DNA of 9,098 nt from positions 1 through 9,098 of the forward strand of contig CAKUMQ010000082.1 of NCBI GenBank assembly GCA_934667845.1, written 5' to 3'. This document shows positions 1 to 7,832 of this stretch, piece after piece. The DNA is from an uncultured Eubacteriales bacterium (GTDB lineage: Bacteria > Bacillota > Clostridia > Oscillospirales > Acutalibacteraceae). Within the stretch, counting starts at the first letter, position 1, and every line of letters starts with the position of its first letter. The notes under the pieces were generated by a model that ran no database searches, had not been told where the DNA came from, and worked only from the letters and a program-made list of their open reading frames with translations. The translations under genes were made by a program, and so were the position numbers.

Positions 1-1505
1 ATCACATACAGCGCACCGTCGTACTCGACTAAAATATAGGTCTCGAACACCTCGCCGACAAAGCGGATCGGGCGCTCCGGCTCGGCGGATACCGTCACCT
101 CCGGCTCTGTCGCCTCCGGTTTTGCCGCCGCATCTGCCACCTGCGGCGTCTCTGCCGGTTCGGCAGGCGCCGACACGGCTTTTGCCGGCATGGACAATGA
201 CGCGGGGATCACCGCCGGTGCGCCGCCCGACACGGCGTCGCGCAGATACAGCGGCTCCCGCCCTGCCGACAGCTCCGCCCGCTTCACAAACGGCGCGGCT
301 GGCGGCACGGCGACCTCCGGTTCCTCACTGCCCGCAAACCGTGCCGCAGGTGCTGCCGCTGCCGCGGACGGCGGTGCCTGCGGTGTTGAAACCGCCGCGG
401 GGGCAGCCATAGCGGGAACCGCGGGCGGCGTTTTCTCTGCCGTGCGGAAAAACAGCTGCTCGCCCCTCGGCGTCTCCGCCTCCTGCGGTCTCGCCGCGGG
501 CGGCGGTACCTTGCGGTCGCCCGCGTTCAGGGCGGAGCGCACGCCGTAATACACCGCGTCAAACACCGGCTTTTCCTGAATAAAGCGCACCTCCAGCTTG
601 GCGGGGTGAACATTGGCGTCCACCGCCTCGGGCGGCATCGTCAGCTGCAATACACAGACCGGGAACCGCCCGACCATCAGACTGCCCTTAAACCCCTGCT
701 CGAGCGCCGCCATCATGGTTTTTGACTTGACATACCGCCCGTTGATATAAAACTGCTGCATCGTGCGATTGGCGCGGCTCGCCGACGGCTTGCCGATATA
801 GCCCAACACCGAAATGCCGTTTAACGTGTAGTCGACGGGGATCAGCGAGGCGGTGAATTCCCGTCCCAAAACCGCGTAGATCGCCCCTTTGAGGTCGCCG
901 TTGCCCGGCGTGAGGAATTCCTCGCGGCCGTCCCGCACAAAACGCACCGACACCTCCGGATGGGACAGCGCCAGCCGCTCCATGACGCCGGAGACGGCGT
1001 TGCCCTCACCGACGTCCTTTTTCAAAAATTTCATGCGGGCGGGGACATTGTAAAACAGATCCCGCACAACGATCGTTGTGCCGCGCGGGCGTGCCGCCTC
1101 CTCGTTTAGCACCTCGTCGCCGCCCTCAATGCGGTAGCGGGTGCCGCACGGCTCCCCCTCCGCCGCGGTCAGCAGCTCCACGCGGGATACCGCCGCCACT
1201 GAGGCAAGCGCCTCGCCGCGGAAGCCGAGCGTGCCGATGGCGGTCAGATCCTCCTCCGTGCGCACCTTGCTGGTGGCATGGCGCAGAAACGCCGTCGGCA
1301 CATCCTCGGCGGCTATCCCGCAGCCATCGTCGGTCACGGACATATACATCACGCCGCCGTTTTGTATTTCCACCGTCACGCGGGACGAACCGGCGTCCAC
1401 CGCGTTTTCGAACAGCTCCTTGATGACCGAGGAGGGACGCTCCACGACCTCACCGGCGGCGATCAGCTCCGCCACATGACGTTCCAGCACCTGTATTTTT
1501 GCCAA
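1..1505 (-). CDS. mutL: DNA mismatch repair protein MutL (partial, C-terminus beyond the window)
   Basis: MutL is the GHKL-type ATPase that links mismatch-bound MutS to strand incision. The 501 visible codons show the N-terminal ATPase domain: AAGEVVERP at residues 16-24, KELFENAVDAG at 29-39 (E33 the expected catalytic Glu, N34 the expected Mg ligand), then DDGCGI, RHATSK, GFRGEALAS and LFYNVPAR. Next comes the transducer domain, containing FYINGRYV and VDANVHPAK. Residues of about 335-475 form a long Ala/Pro/Glu-rich linker, and the C-terminal domain begins with GEVFETYILVEYDGALYV at the left edge. The endonuclease motif expected in non-E. coli MutL proteins would lie outside, so its presence cannot be judged. 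I chose the TTG at 1505-1503 because no ATG fits, an AGGGAGG site precedes it by 8 bases, and translation from it gives the family's usual start (AKIQVLERHVAELIAAGEVV). It lies 24 bases after mutS, as expected for co-transcription. Confidence 0.96.
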   Translation of the reverse strand, partial: MAKIQVLERHVAELIAAGEVVERPSSVIKELFENAVDAGSSRVTVEIQNGGVMYMSVTDDGCGIAAEDVPTAFLRHATSKVRTEEDLTAIGTLGFRGEALASVAAVSRVELLTAAEGEPCGTRYRIEGGDEVLNEEAARPRGTTIVVRDLFYNVPARMKFLKKDVGEGNAVSGVMERLALSHPEVSVRFVRDGREEFLTPGNGDLKGAIYAVLGREFTASLIPVDYTLNGISVLGYIGKPSASRANRTMQQFYINGRYVKSKTMMAALEQGFKGSLMVGRFPVCVLQLTMPPEAVDANVHPAKLEVRFIQEKPVFDAVYYGVRSALNAGDRKVPPPAARPQEAETPRGEQLFFRTAEKTPPAVPAMAAPAAVSTPQAPPSAAAAAPAARFAGSEEPEVAVPPAAPFVKRAELSAGREPLYLRDAVSGGAPAVIPASLSMPAKAVSAPAEPAETPQVADAAAKPEATEPEVTVSAEPERPIRFVGEVFETYILVEYDGALYV

Positions 1506-1513
1506 TTCCGTCG

Positions 1514-1520
1514 CCTCCCT
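1514..1520 (-). promoter_or_regulatory. Ribosome binding site of mutL (decides the TTG start)
   Basis: The minus strand reads AGGGAGG here, 8 bases before the TTG codon at 1505. It lies entirely in the 24-base gap between the mutS stop and mutL, and supports the non-ATG start. Confidence 0.8.
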
Positions 1521-1529
1521 TTCGATCCG

Positions 1530-4142
1530 TTATCCCTTTGCCTGCTGACAGAGCGCATACAGCTCCTGCAGTGCCTCGATCGGCGTCAGCGTGTTGACGT
1601 CCAGCTCCCGCAGTCTTTTCACGATCGGGTCCTCCGCCGACAGCAGCGACAGCTGCTCCGGCGCGTCCTCCGCCTGTGCGGCGCGCGGCGCCGGGCGGGG
1701 CGTCTCTCCGTCTCCCGCTTCAATACCGCGCAGAATTTCCCGCGCCCGCAAAACGACCGCGTCCGGGATCCCGGCGAGCTTCGCAACCTCAATGCCGTAG
1801 CTGTCGTCCGCCGGTCCGCGGACGATACGGCGCAGGAACGTGATGTCGTCTCCCCGCTTTTTGACCGCGACGCTGTAGTTTTTCAGCCCGGGGATCTCCC
1901 CCTCCATCACGGTCAGCTCATGATAGTGGGTGGCAAACAGCGTTTTTGCGCCCACCTTTTTCGGGTCCGCCACATATTCCAGCACCGCGCGGGCGATGCT
2001 CATGCCGTCAAACGTCGAGGTGCCGCGCCCGATCTCGTCGAAGATAACCAGACTGTCTGCCGTCGCATTTTTGAGGATGGACGCCACCTCGTTCATCTCC
2101 ACCATAAACGTGGACTGCCCCGAGGCGAGATCATCCGAAGCGCCGACGCGCGTGAAAATGCTGTCCACAATGCCGATATGTGCGCTTTCCGCCGGAACAA
2201 AGCTGCCGATCTGCGCCATCAGCACGATAAGCGCCGTCTGCCGCATATAGGTGGATTTACCCGCCATGTTCGGTCCGGTCAGAATCGCCACGCGGTTATC
2301 GCCGCGGTCCAAATAGACGTCGTTGGGCACAAACGGCTCGTCCGACAGTGCCTCGACCACCGGGTGCCGCCCGTTTTTGATGTCGATCTGCCCGCAGAGG
2401 TCCACCTCGGGGCAGCAGTAGTGCTGCCGAAACGCCGTTTCGGCAAACGAACACAGCACATCGGTCTCCGCGACCGCCGTCGCCGTCTGCTGGATCCGGT
2501 GCAGCTCTCCCGCCACCTTCGTGCGCACATCACAGAACACCTGATATTCCAGCGCAACGACGCGGTCGTGCGCACCGAGCACGCGCGCCTCCAGCTCCTT
2601 CAGCTCCTGCGTGATATAGCGCTCGGCATTCGCGAGCGTCTGCTTGCGGATATAATTCTCAGGCACCTCGCCCGTATAGGCGTGAGATACCTCTATGTAA
2701 TAGCCGAATACGCGGTTGTAGCCGACCTTCAGGTTGCGGATGCCGGTCTTTTCCTTTTCGGACGCTTCAACGCGGGAGATGATGCCCTTGCCGTCCTTCA
2801 TGTCGTGGTTCAGCCCGTCGATCTCTTCGTTAAAACCCTCGCGGATCAACCCGCCCTCCCGCACGGAGAAGGGCGGATCCTCGGCAATGGCGCGGTCGAG
2901 CAGATCACGCACATCGTCAAGCGGATCCATGCGCTGCATAATATCCTGCAAGAGCCGGCTTTTGACCGCTTGCAGCCGCTCGCGGATCGGACCGACCCGT
3001 CCGAGCGTATCGCACAGGGAACGCAGCTCTTTTGCGTTGGCGCTGCCGTAGACGATACGGGTCATGATGCGTTCAAGGTCATAGATACCCGCGATCATAT
3101 TCCGCAGATCGCCGCGCAGCATGGGATCGTCCGTCAGCTCCCGCACGGCGCTGAGACGCGCGGTGATCTGCGCCGGATTGATGAGCGGCTGCTCGATCCA
3201 GCTGCGGATCAGGCGCTTGCCCATCGCCGTGCCGGTGCGATCCAGCACGCCGAGCAATGAACCGCGCTTCTCCTTGTTGCGCATGGTCTCGAGCAGCTCC
3301 AGATTGCGCCGCGCCGTCAGGTCGAGACGCATGAACTGCACATCGGAATACACGTTCACGGTGTTCAGCCGGTCAAGTCCGCCCATCTGCGTCTCGCCGA
3401 GATAGCGCAGCGCGCAGCCGAGCGCGCACACGGCCGGCGCGCGGTCGGCAAGTCCCAGCTCGCCGAGATCGGTCCTGTGAAACTGCGAAAGCACCCGCGC
3501 CTCGCAGTCTGCGAGGGCAAAATACTCCTCCGGCTTCACCTCAGGCTCCACCCGCATGCGGTTTTTGAAAAAGCTCTGCAGCTGCGGCTCTTTTTCCGCT
3601 TTCGCGTCGATCAGCACCTCACTCGGCGAAAACCGCGCCAGCTCGTTTGTAATCCGCAGCGGCACATCCTCGCCGGAAAGCATCGTCGCCTGCAGATCGC
3701 CGGTCGAGCAGTCCACAAAGCACAGCCCTGCCCGTTTCCGGCTCTCCAGCCGGATCACGGCGAGGTAGTTGTTCTTCGCCTCGTCCAGCATGGAGCCTTC
3801 GATCACGGTGCCGGGTGTGATGATGCGGATCACGTCCCGCTTGACCAGTCCCTGCGCCTTGGCGGGATCCTCGGTCTGCTCGCAGATCGCCACCTTGTAG
3901 CCCTTGGCGACCAGCCGCGCGACATAGGATTCATAGCTGTGGAACGGCACGCCGCACATCGGCGCGCGCTCCTCCTGCCCGCAGTCCCGTCCGGTCAGCG
4001 TCAGCTCCAGCTCCTGTGACGCGAGCTTGGCATCGTCGAAAAACATCTCGTAGAAATCGCCGAGACGGAAAAAGAGGATGCAATTCTCGTGCTGCTTTTT
4101 GATCTCGAAATACTGCTTCATCATGGGGGTGAAATCCGCCAT
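1530..4142 (-). CDS. mutS: DNA mismatch repair protein MutS
   Basis: MutS scans DNA for mispairs and small loops and, with ATP, recruits MutL. The 870-residue protein is full length for the bacterial MutS1 family. The N-terminal mismatch-recognition domain carries GDFYEMF (residues 28-34), whose F30-Y31-E32 matches the Phe-X-Glu that stacks on the mismatch. Connector, lever and clamp domains follow. The ATPase domain has Walker A GPNMAGKS at 623-630, Walker B VIFDE ending at D702-E703, the signature GRGTSTFDG just after it, and ATHYHEL. Near the C-terminus QLSLL (830-834) resembles a sliding-clamp binding motif, followed by the helix-rich dimerisation tail. The ATG at 4142 has AAGGA 9 bases upstream and gives the usual TPMMKQYFEIK start. 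It follows the YmcA-family gene by 45 bases and precedes mutL by 24. Nothing suggests inactivation; MutS2 is excluded by the FYE motif and the absence of a Smr domain. Confidence 0.98.
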   Translation of the reverse strand: MADFTPMMKQYFEIKKQHENCILFFRLGDFYEMFFDDAKLASQELELTLTGRDCGQEERAPMCGVPFHSYESYVARLVAKGYKVAICEQTEDPAKAQGLVKRDVIRIITPGTVIEGSMLDEAKNNYLAVIRLESRKRAGLCFVDCSTGDLQATMLSGEDVPLRITNELARFSPSEVLIDAKAEKEPQLQSFFKNRMRVEPEVKPEEYFALADCEARVLSQFHRTDLGELGLADRAPAVCALGCALRYLGETQMGGLDRLNTVNVYSDVQFMRLDLTARRNLELLETMRNKEKRGSLLGVLDRTGTAMGKRLIRSWIEQPLINPAQITARLSAVRELTDDPMLRGDLRNMIAGIYDLERIMTRIVYGSANAKELRSLCDTLGRVGPIRERLQAVKSRLLQDIMQRMDPLDDVRDLLDRAIAEDPPFSVREGGLIREGFNEEIDGLNHDMKDGKGIISRVEASEKEKTGIRNLKVGYNRVFGYYIEVSHAYTGEVPENYIRKQTLANAERYITQELKELEARVLGAHDRVVALEYQVFCDVRTKVAGELHRIQQTATAVAETDVLCSFAETAFRQHYCCPEVDLCGQIDIKNGRHPVVEALSDEPFVPNDVYLDRGDNRVAILTGPNMAGKSTYMRQTALIVLMAQIGSFVPAESAHIGIVDSIFTRVGASDDLASGQSTFMVEMNEVASILKNATADSLVIFDEIGRGTSTFDGMSIARAVLEYVADPKKVGAKTLFATHYHELTVMEGEIPGLKNYSVAVKKRGDDITFLRRIVRGPADDSYGIEVAKLAGIPDAVVLRAREILRGIEAGDGETPRPAPRAAQAEDAPEQLSLLSAEDPIVKRLRELDVNTLTPIEALQELYALCQQAKG

Positions 4143-4187
4143 GTTCTCACGTCCTTGTCCGAATTCGCGCGCCCTTTTCTTCTTCCG

Positions 4188-4598
4188 TCAGTGGCAGCCG
4201 CCGCAGGCACCGCAGTTGCCGCTGCACCCCGTGTTTTCCGTATCGGCGCTGTCGGGATCCTCACCCTGCGCCGACAGCATCAGGATGCGGTTTATGCGCC
4301 CCATCACAGCGTCCAGCTCGGTCTTCGCCTCCTGATACGCTTTCATATGCGGGTTCTCCATCAGCCGGGCATAGATCGCGTGCAGCTCCTCGTTGAGTGC
4401 GGCGATCTTCTGCTCGTCCTTTTCGTCCTTGCCGTATTCGTTGTTGACCGCGAGACGTTTCAGGTTGAACTCGCCGATCATCCCCTGAAGCGCTTCGTCG
4501 TCGTCTGCGGCGGCCTGCGCCATCTGCGTACGGATGAACCGCTCGTCCATCTGAATCGCTTCGCCCATTTCCTTCGCCATTTCGATCAGCTGATCCAT
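4188..4598 (-). CDS. YmcA/YlbF-family protein with a cysteine-rich tail
   Basis: This is a 136-residue, mostly helical, charged protein of the YlbF/YmcA family. In Bacillus subtilis YmcA, YlbF and YaaT form a complex that affects RNase Y-dependent mRNA processing, competence, sporulation and biofilm formation, and the complex carries iron-sulfur clusters. The family call rests on the helical N-terminal half (EMAKEMGEAI, then the LMENPHMKAYQEAKTELD stretch) and on position between miaB and mutS, matching the Bacillus order ymcB-ymcA-(cotE)-mutS-mutL without cotE. The C-terminus ends in GCSGNCGACGGCH, with cysteines at 125, 129, 132 and 135 (C-x3-C-x2-C-x2-C), suited to binding a metal or cluster; that function is inferred. 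The start is set by AAGGAGA 8 bases before the ATG. It begins 25 bases after the miaB stop. Orthology to YmcA rather than YlbF comes from gene order only, so no symbol is given. Confidence 0.85.
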   Translation of the reverse strand: MDQLIEMAKEMGEAIQMDERFIRTQMAQAAADDDEALQGMIGEFNLKRLAVNNEYGKDEKDEQKIAALNEELHAIYARLMENPHMKAYQEAKTELDAVMGRINRILMLSAQGEDPDSADTENTGCSGNCGACGGCH

Positions 4599-4623
4599 AT
4601 TTTTATTCTCCTTATTCTATAAT

Positions 4624-6024
4624 TTACTCCACGATCTCTCCGAAGCTGACAAAGTTCTTCGCTTCGGTGATCCGCACCGAAACGGTCTGCCCGAGCCGCG
4701 CGGCATCGCCCGGCACGCGCACGACCGTATTATCGTTCAGCCGCGCCTCGATAATGCCGTCCGCCGCCGATTCCAGCAGCGCCTGATGCACTGTTCCGAC
4801 GCGGGACGCCTGCCGTTTGGCGGCAATGGACTCCTGCAGCGCCGTCATCTCGCGGAACCATTTGGTCTTGGTCTCCGCCGGGGTCGGATCCGGCAGCTTT
4901 GCCGCCGGCGTTCCCTCCCGCGGGGAGTAGATAAACGTATACAGGGAAACAAATTCCACCTCGCGGATCAGCCGCAGCGTCTCCTCAAAGTCTTCACGCG
5001 TCTCGCCGGGGAACCCGACGATCACATCGCTGGTAAACGCGGCGTCGGGCACCAGCCGTCTGGCGGTGCGGATCCGGTCGAGATAGCGGTCATGGGTATA
5101 GCCGCGGTTCATCTGCTTTAAAATGCGGTCGCTGCCCGACTGGAACGGCAGATGGATGTGCCGCGACACCTTTTTGCACTCGGCAATCGCCGCAAACAGC
5201 TCGTCCGTTGCGTCCTTCGGGTGGGATGTCATAAAGCGGATCAGAAAATCCCCGTCGATCGCATTGACGCGGCGCAGAAGCTCCGGAAAATCCACCGCCG
5301 TACCGCGCCCGTAGGAATTGACGTTTTGTCCGAGCAGCGTGATCTCCTTATAGCCCGCCGCGACCATCTGCCGCGCCTCCTCGACCACTGCCTCGGGGTC
5401 GCGGCTGCGCTCCCGCCCGCGCACATACGGGACAATGCAGTAGCTGCAAAAGTTGTTGCACCCGTACATGATGGGCAGCCAGCCCTTCACACCGCCGTCG
5501 CGGTGAACAGGCAGCCCCTCGGCAATCACGCCCGTGCTGTCGGGGATCTCGCTCACGCGCTTGCCGCCTGTCAGCACCTGCCACAAAAGCTCGGGCAGGC
5601 GGTGCAGCACATGGGTGCCGAAGATCAGATCCACATACGGATAGCTTTTTTTCAGCTTTTCCGTGATGTGTTCCTGCTGCACCATGCAGCCGCACACCCC
5701 GAGGATCATCCCCGGGCGTCGCGTTTTATAGGATTTGAGCGCCCCGATATTGCCGAATACGCGATCCTCCGCGTGTTCCCGCACGGCGCAGGTGTTAAAG
5801 AGCACCAGATCCGCCTCGGCGGGATCCTCGGTGAAGCCGAAGCCCATATCTGCCAGAAGCCCTTTGATATGCTCGGAATCGGACACGTTCTGCTGGCAGC
5901 CGTAGGTGCGGACAAGCGCCAGCGGAGACGGGCGGTCGCCCACCCGGTAATACTCCCGCACACGGTGCGCAAACTGCTGCTGCGCCGCCAGTTCCTCGGG
6001 AGAGACAGTGATCTGTTTCGCCAT
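4624..6024 (-). CDS. miaB: tRNA-2-methylthio-N6-dimethylallyladenosine synthase MiaB
   Basis: MiaB is a radical-SAM methylthiotransferase that converts i6A37 to ms2i6A37 in tRNAs reading UNN codons. From the start used here the protein has 466 residues. The N-terminal methylthiotransferase domain has its three cluster cysteines, C43 (TYGCQQN), C79 (NTCAVREHAE) and C113 (GVCGCMVQ). The radical-SAM motif is CNNFCSYC at C189, C193 and C196, followed by the VPYVRGRERSR signature. The C-terminus (about 400-466) is the TRAM tRNA-binding domain, ending VSFGEIVE. The stretch of about 35 residues before the first domain is common in Clostridia. An open frame continues upstream to an ATG at 6204, but that part lies upstream of the promoter at 6074-6102, so I place the start at 6024, with GGAAAGG 10 bases before it. 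CNNFCSYCIVPYVRGRERSR and the intact TRAM domain favour MiaB over MtaB or RimO. It is the first gene of the operon. Confidence 0.96.
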   Translation of the reverse strand: MAKQITVSPEELAAQQQFAHRVREYYRVGDRPSPLALVRTYGCQQNVSDSEHIKGLLADMGFGFTEDPAEADLVLFNTCAVREHAEDRVFGNIGALKSYKTRRPGMILGVCGCMVQQEHITEKLKKSYPYVDLIFGTHVLHRLPELLWQVLTGGKRVSEIPDSTGVIAEGLPVHRDGGVKGWLPIMYGCNNFCSYCIVPYVRGRERSRDPEAVVEEARQMVAAGYKEITLLGQNVNSYGRGTAVDFPELLRRVNAIDGDFLIRFMTSHPKDATDELFAAIAECKKVSRHIHLPFQSGSDRILKQMNRGYTHDRYLDRIRTARRLVPDAAFTSDVIVGFPGETREDFEETLRLIREVEFVSLYTFIYSPREGTPAAKLPDPTPAETKTKWFREMTALQESIAAKRQASRVGTVHQALLESAADGIIEARLNDNTVVRVPGDAARLGQTVSVRITEAKNFVSFGEIVE

Positions 6025-6073
6025 AGCCTGGTATCCTTTCCGATCCGCGTCCGCTGACACGAATCCACTGTTC

Positions 6074-6102
6074 AGTATACCAAATTTTCGCTTCCGTTGC
6101 AA
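6074..6102 (-). promoter_or_regulatory. Sigma-A-type promoter of the miaB-mutSL operon
   Basis: The minus strand reads TTGCAA (6102-6097), a 17-base spacer, then TATACT (6079-6074), preceded by TGG as in an extended -10. Transcription would start near 6067, about 43 bases before the miaB ATG at 6024. This also rules out the longer miaB reading frame. Confidence 0.85.
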
Positions 6103-6162
6103 GAGGAACGCCGAAAGAATTGCAAAAAACTCTATTTTTGCCCCGCCGTATACGCAAAAAGA

Positions 6163-6196
6163 GACACGGCAGACCCGCATAAAAGTCTGCCGTGTC
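6163..6196 (-). terminator. Rho-independent terminator after the glycoside-hydrolase remnant
   Basis: A perfect 12-bp inverted repeat (GACACGGCAGAC and GTCTGCCGTGTC) encloses a 10-base loop. On the minus strand it is followed by TCTTTTTG, as in an intrinsic terminator; the plus strand has no T-run after it. It lies just past the remnant's stop and before the miaB promoter, so it would insulate the operon. Confidence 0.85.
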
Positions 6197-6216
6197 CCGG
6201 ACACGGTATAAAAAGA

Positions 6217-6905
6217 TCAGATATCGGCAAAAACGGTCTCGGTGCCGTGGGTATAGGTGGTCAGCACGGTGATGCTCTCAGGCGGCAGCGTCACGGTCTC
6301 CCCATCTGTGAGCAGGCGCCGCCCGGCGGAGGTGATCCGGTCACAGCGGCTCTTTTCCACATACCAGTGCGCATACGGATGCCCGAGCGGCAAGCCGCAG
6401 AGCGTGATCGCGGCGGCACGCCCGCCGGTGTAATACCGGAAATGCTCCGGCTCGTTAAAGACGGAAAAGCCCCTGACACAGGTATAGCCCTTTTCCGCGA
6501 TCAGGTGGTAATAAGCCCCGCGAAGCTGTCTGCAAAATCCACGGTGCTGCGTATGTTGAAGCTCAGTCTGCCGGGCGCAGTCTCCTGCCCGAGCCAGCCG
6601 GTACCGTCCGGGCAGAAGCCGTCCGCCGGACTGTTCGCCGCCCAGCGGGTCCCACTGGGTATAGCTGACCTGTAAGCGGATATAGCGCATACCGGTATAA
6701 TCGGCAAGGCGGAAATATTCCTCCCAGAGCCGCTCCTCCTCGGCAGGATCGGGAGAATACGGGATCTGACGCGAAAAGCTCTCTCCGGTGACAAGATCGG
6801 TGTACACATAGTCCGAAAAGGCAAAATAGACTCCTCCGCCGACGATGGCGGGATTGATCACCGTTTGGGGATCCACACGGAGCGTTACGGCGGTTATGGA
6901 AGCAA
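6217..6905 (-). pseudogene. Glycoside-hydrolase remnant (clan GH-A-like), frameshifted and internally deleted
   Basis: The minus-strand frame from about 6905 to the stop at 6217 reads like pieces of a secreted or cytosolic sugar-cleaving enzyme. In order they are a start-like stretch (LRVDPQTVINPAIVGGGVYF), LWEEYFRLADYTG with YIRLQVSYTQWDP, then FSVFNEPEHFRYY (the Asn-Glu-Pro at about 6448-6456, as in the acid/base motif of clan GH-A), and a beta-rich end TDGETVTLPPESITVLTTY. Between TQWDP and YYHLIAEKG the sensible peptide (PDGTGWLGQ, STVDFADSFAGLI) is in another frame, so two compensating indels are likely, near 6640 and near 6515. After YYTGG the text jumps straight to the C-terminal region. 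The second half of a barrel, with the nucleophile Glu, is therefore missing. No start site or ribosome binding site is evident upstream. The exact family and substrate cannot be named. It is followed by the terminator at 6163-6196. Confidence 0.7.
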
Positions 6906-7066
6906 TCGGGAGGATTGAGCCGTATACGGTACTCTTTGCACGGATGCCGATGCGGTATGTAATCAATCTGCTGTTCTTCAACCTGATATACATTCTTTGC
7001 GGAGTAGCCTTTGCCGCTCTCTGTACATTTGGCTTGTCCATCTTGCAAAAACGAGCGACCGACTGA
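6892..7066 (+). pseudogene. Possible C-terminal remnant of a membrane protein
   Basis: The plus-strand frame here gives a peptide with a plausible membrane segment: VINLLFFNLIYILCG then VAFAALCTFGLSIL, ending QKRATD at a TGA (7064-7066). Directly after that stop the same frame stays open to a TAA near 7171 and reads RVLILSYTPEEVPQDTDQG, which also looks protein-like. This may be a decayed gene with a nonsense mutation. There is no start or ribosome binding site, and its left end runs into the glycoside-hydrolase remnant on the other strand. The alternative is chance. I do not recognise a family. Confidence 0.25.
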
Positions 7067-7181
7067 ATCCGACACCGTTTTTCTTTCGGAAAGCCCCGCA
7101 GGGTCTTGATTCTAAGCTATACACCGGAAGAAGTCCCGCAGGATACCGACCAGGGGATGGACGGATTGTAAGCGGAAGCGG
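7067..7181. other. Intergenic junction without a recognisable gene
   Basis: This stretch lies between the decayed region and the promoter of the acetyltransferase. Apart from the short readable peptide ending near 7171 noted for the preceding entry, I see no gene, RNA or repeat. Base composition falls from GC-rich to AT-rich around 7180. Confidence 0.5.
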
Positions 7182-7210
7182 TTGAAAAATGGGAAGATTT
7201 ATGGTATAAT
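7182..7210 (+). promoter_or_regulatory. Sigma-A-type promoter of the acetyltransferase gene
   Basis: TTGAAA (7182-7187), a 17-base spacer and TATAAT (7205-7210), with TGG before the -10. This is close to consensus and predicts a start near 7217, about 30 bases before the ATG at 7247. Confidence 0.9.
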
Positions 7211-7246
7211 AAGATATCGACAAATAGTGAGTTATGGAGAAAACGT

Positions 7247-7729
7247 ATGAATATCATCATAAAGAAAATGGAAACAGATGAAGAAATCAGAGGAAAAGCA
7301 TTTGTTCATTGGAAATCCTGGCATGAGACTTATCCCGGTTTCGTTAGCCAGGAATACCTCGACAAATTAACTTATGAGAAATGCGAAAATATGGCGTTCA
7401 GTTGGCGAGATAATTTGATTGTTGCAATGGACGGAAATACTGTAATTGGGTTTGTCGGTTATGGAAATCGCGGGGAGGAATCTCCAAATGCCGGAGAAAT
7501 ATTTGCATTATACATTCTGTCAGAATACTATGGGACGGGCGTGGGACTGAGACTGATGCAAGCGGGCTTGAAGGAGTTGTCTGCTTATCCGGAAGTGCAT
7601 CTATGGGTTTTGAAGGACAATAAACGCGCTATACGGTTTTATGAAAAATGTGGGTTCGTCCCTACTGGGAAGGATATGGTAAATTCAAAAATCAATGCAA
7701 CAGAAATCGAAATGAAATTGACTTTATAA
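7247..7729 (+). CDS. GNAT-family N-acetyltransferase
   Basis: This 160-residue protein belongs to the GCN5-related acetyltransferases, which move an acetyl group from acetyl-CoA to an amine on a small molecule, peptide or protein. Length and strand order fit a single-domain GNAT. The N-terminal part has WKSWHETYPGFVSQEYLDKL, as in enzymes annotated for small-molecule substrates. Beta-4 and motif A run from G83 to about L103 (AGEIFALYILSEYYGTGVG), where the G-x-G-x-G pyrophosphate loop is present although the usual Arg/Gln before it is Tyr. Motif B has N125 and NKRAIRFYEKCGF (125-137), Y132 being the usual general-acid candidate. GGAG lies 7 bases before the ATG. The gene is monocistronic, with its own promoter and terminator. 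It is visibly AT-richer than its neighbours in codon choice, which suggests transfer. The substrate cannot be deduced. Confidence 0.92.
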   Translation: MNIIIKKMETDEEIRGKAFVHWKSWHETYPGFVSQEYLDKLTYEKCENMAFSWRDNLIVAMDGNTVIGFVGYGNRGEESPNAGEIFALYILSEYYGTGVGLRLMQAGLKELSAYPEVHLWVLKDNKRAIRFYEKCGFVPTGKDMVNSKINATEIEMKLTL

Positions 7730-7764
7730 ATACCTTTTCCTCAAACTATCATCATAAGCGCACC

Positions 7765-7792
7765 GCCATCCGACCGAAAAAAGTCGGGTGGC
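7765..7792 (+). terminator. Terminator of the acetyltransferase gene
   Basis: GCCATCCGAC and GTCGGGTGGC form a 10-bp stem (one G-T pair) around an eight-base A-rich loop, CGAAAAAA. It lies 35 bases after the stop codon and is followed by TGTTTCTG, a weak T-run. Confidence 0.7.
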
Positions 7793-7832
7793 TGTTTCTG
7801 TGCAAAAAAATAATTTCAAAAAAATTTCTACT

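Noticed and set aside
122..549. Pro- and Ala-rich plus-strand frames
   Set aside because: They are shadows of the low-complexity MutL linker.
1278..3260. Plus-strand open frame of 660 codons
   Set aside because: It lies antisense to mutS and the start of mutL, is rich in Arg, His and Asp/Val as GC-rich shadows are, and has no recognisable domain; mutS is certain.
5152..6057. Plus-strand open frame of 301 codons
   Set aside because: It is antisense to miaB, whose catalytic motifs are all present.
6025..6204. N-terminal extension of miaB to an ATG at 6204
   Set aside because: The promoter at 6074-6102 lies inside it, so most of it would not be transcribed, and the 6024 ATG has its own ribosome binding site and a family-typical start.
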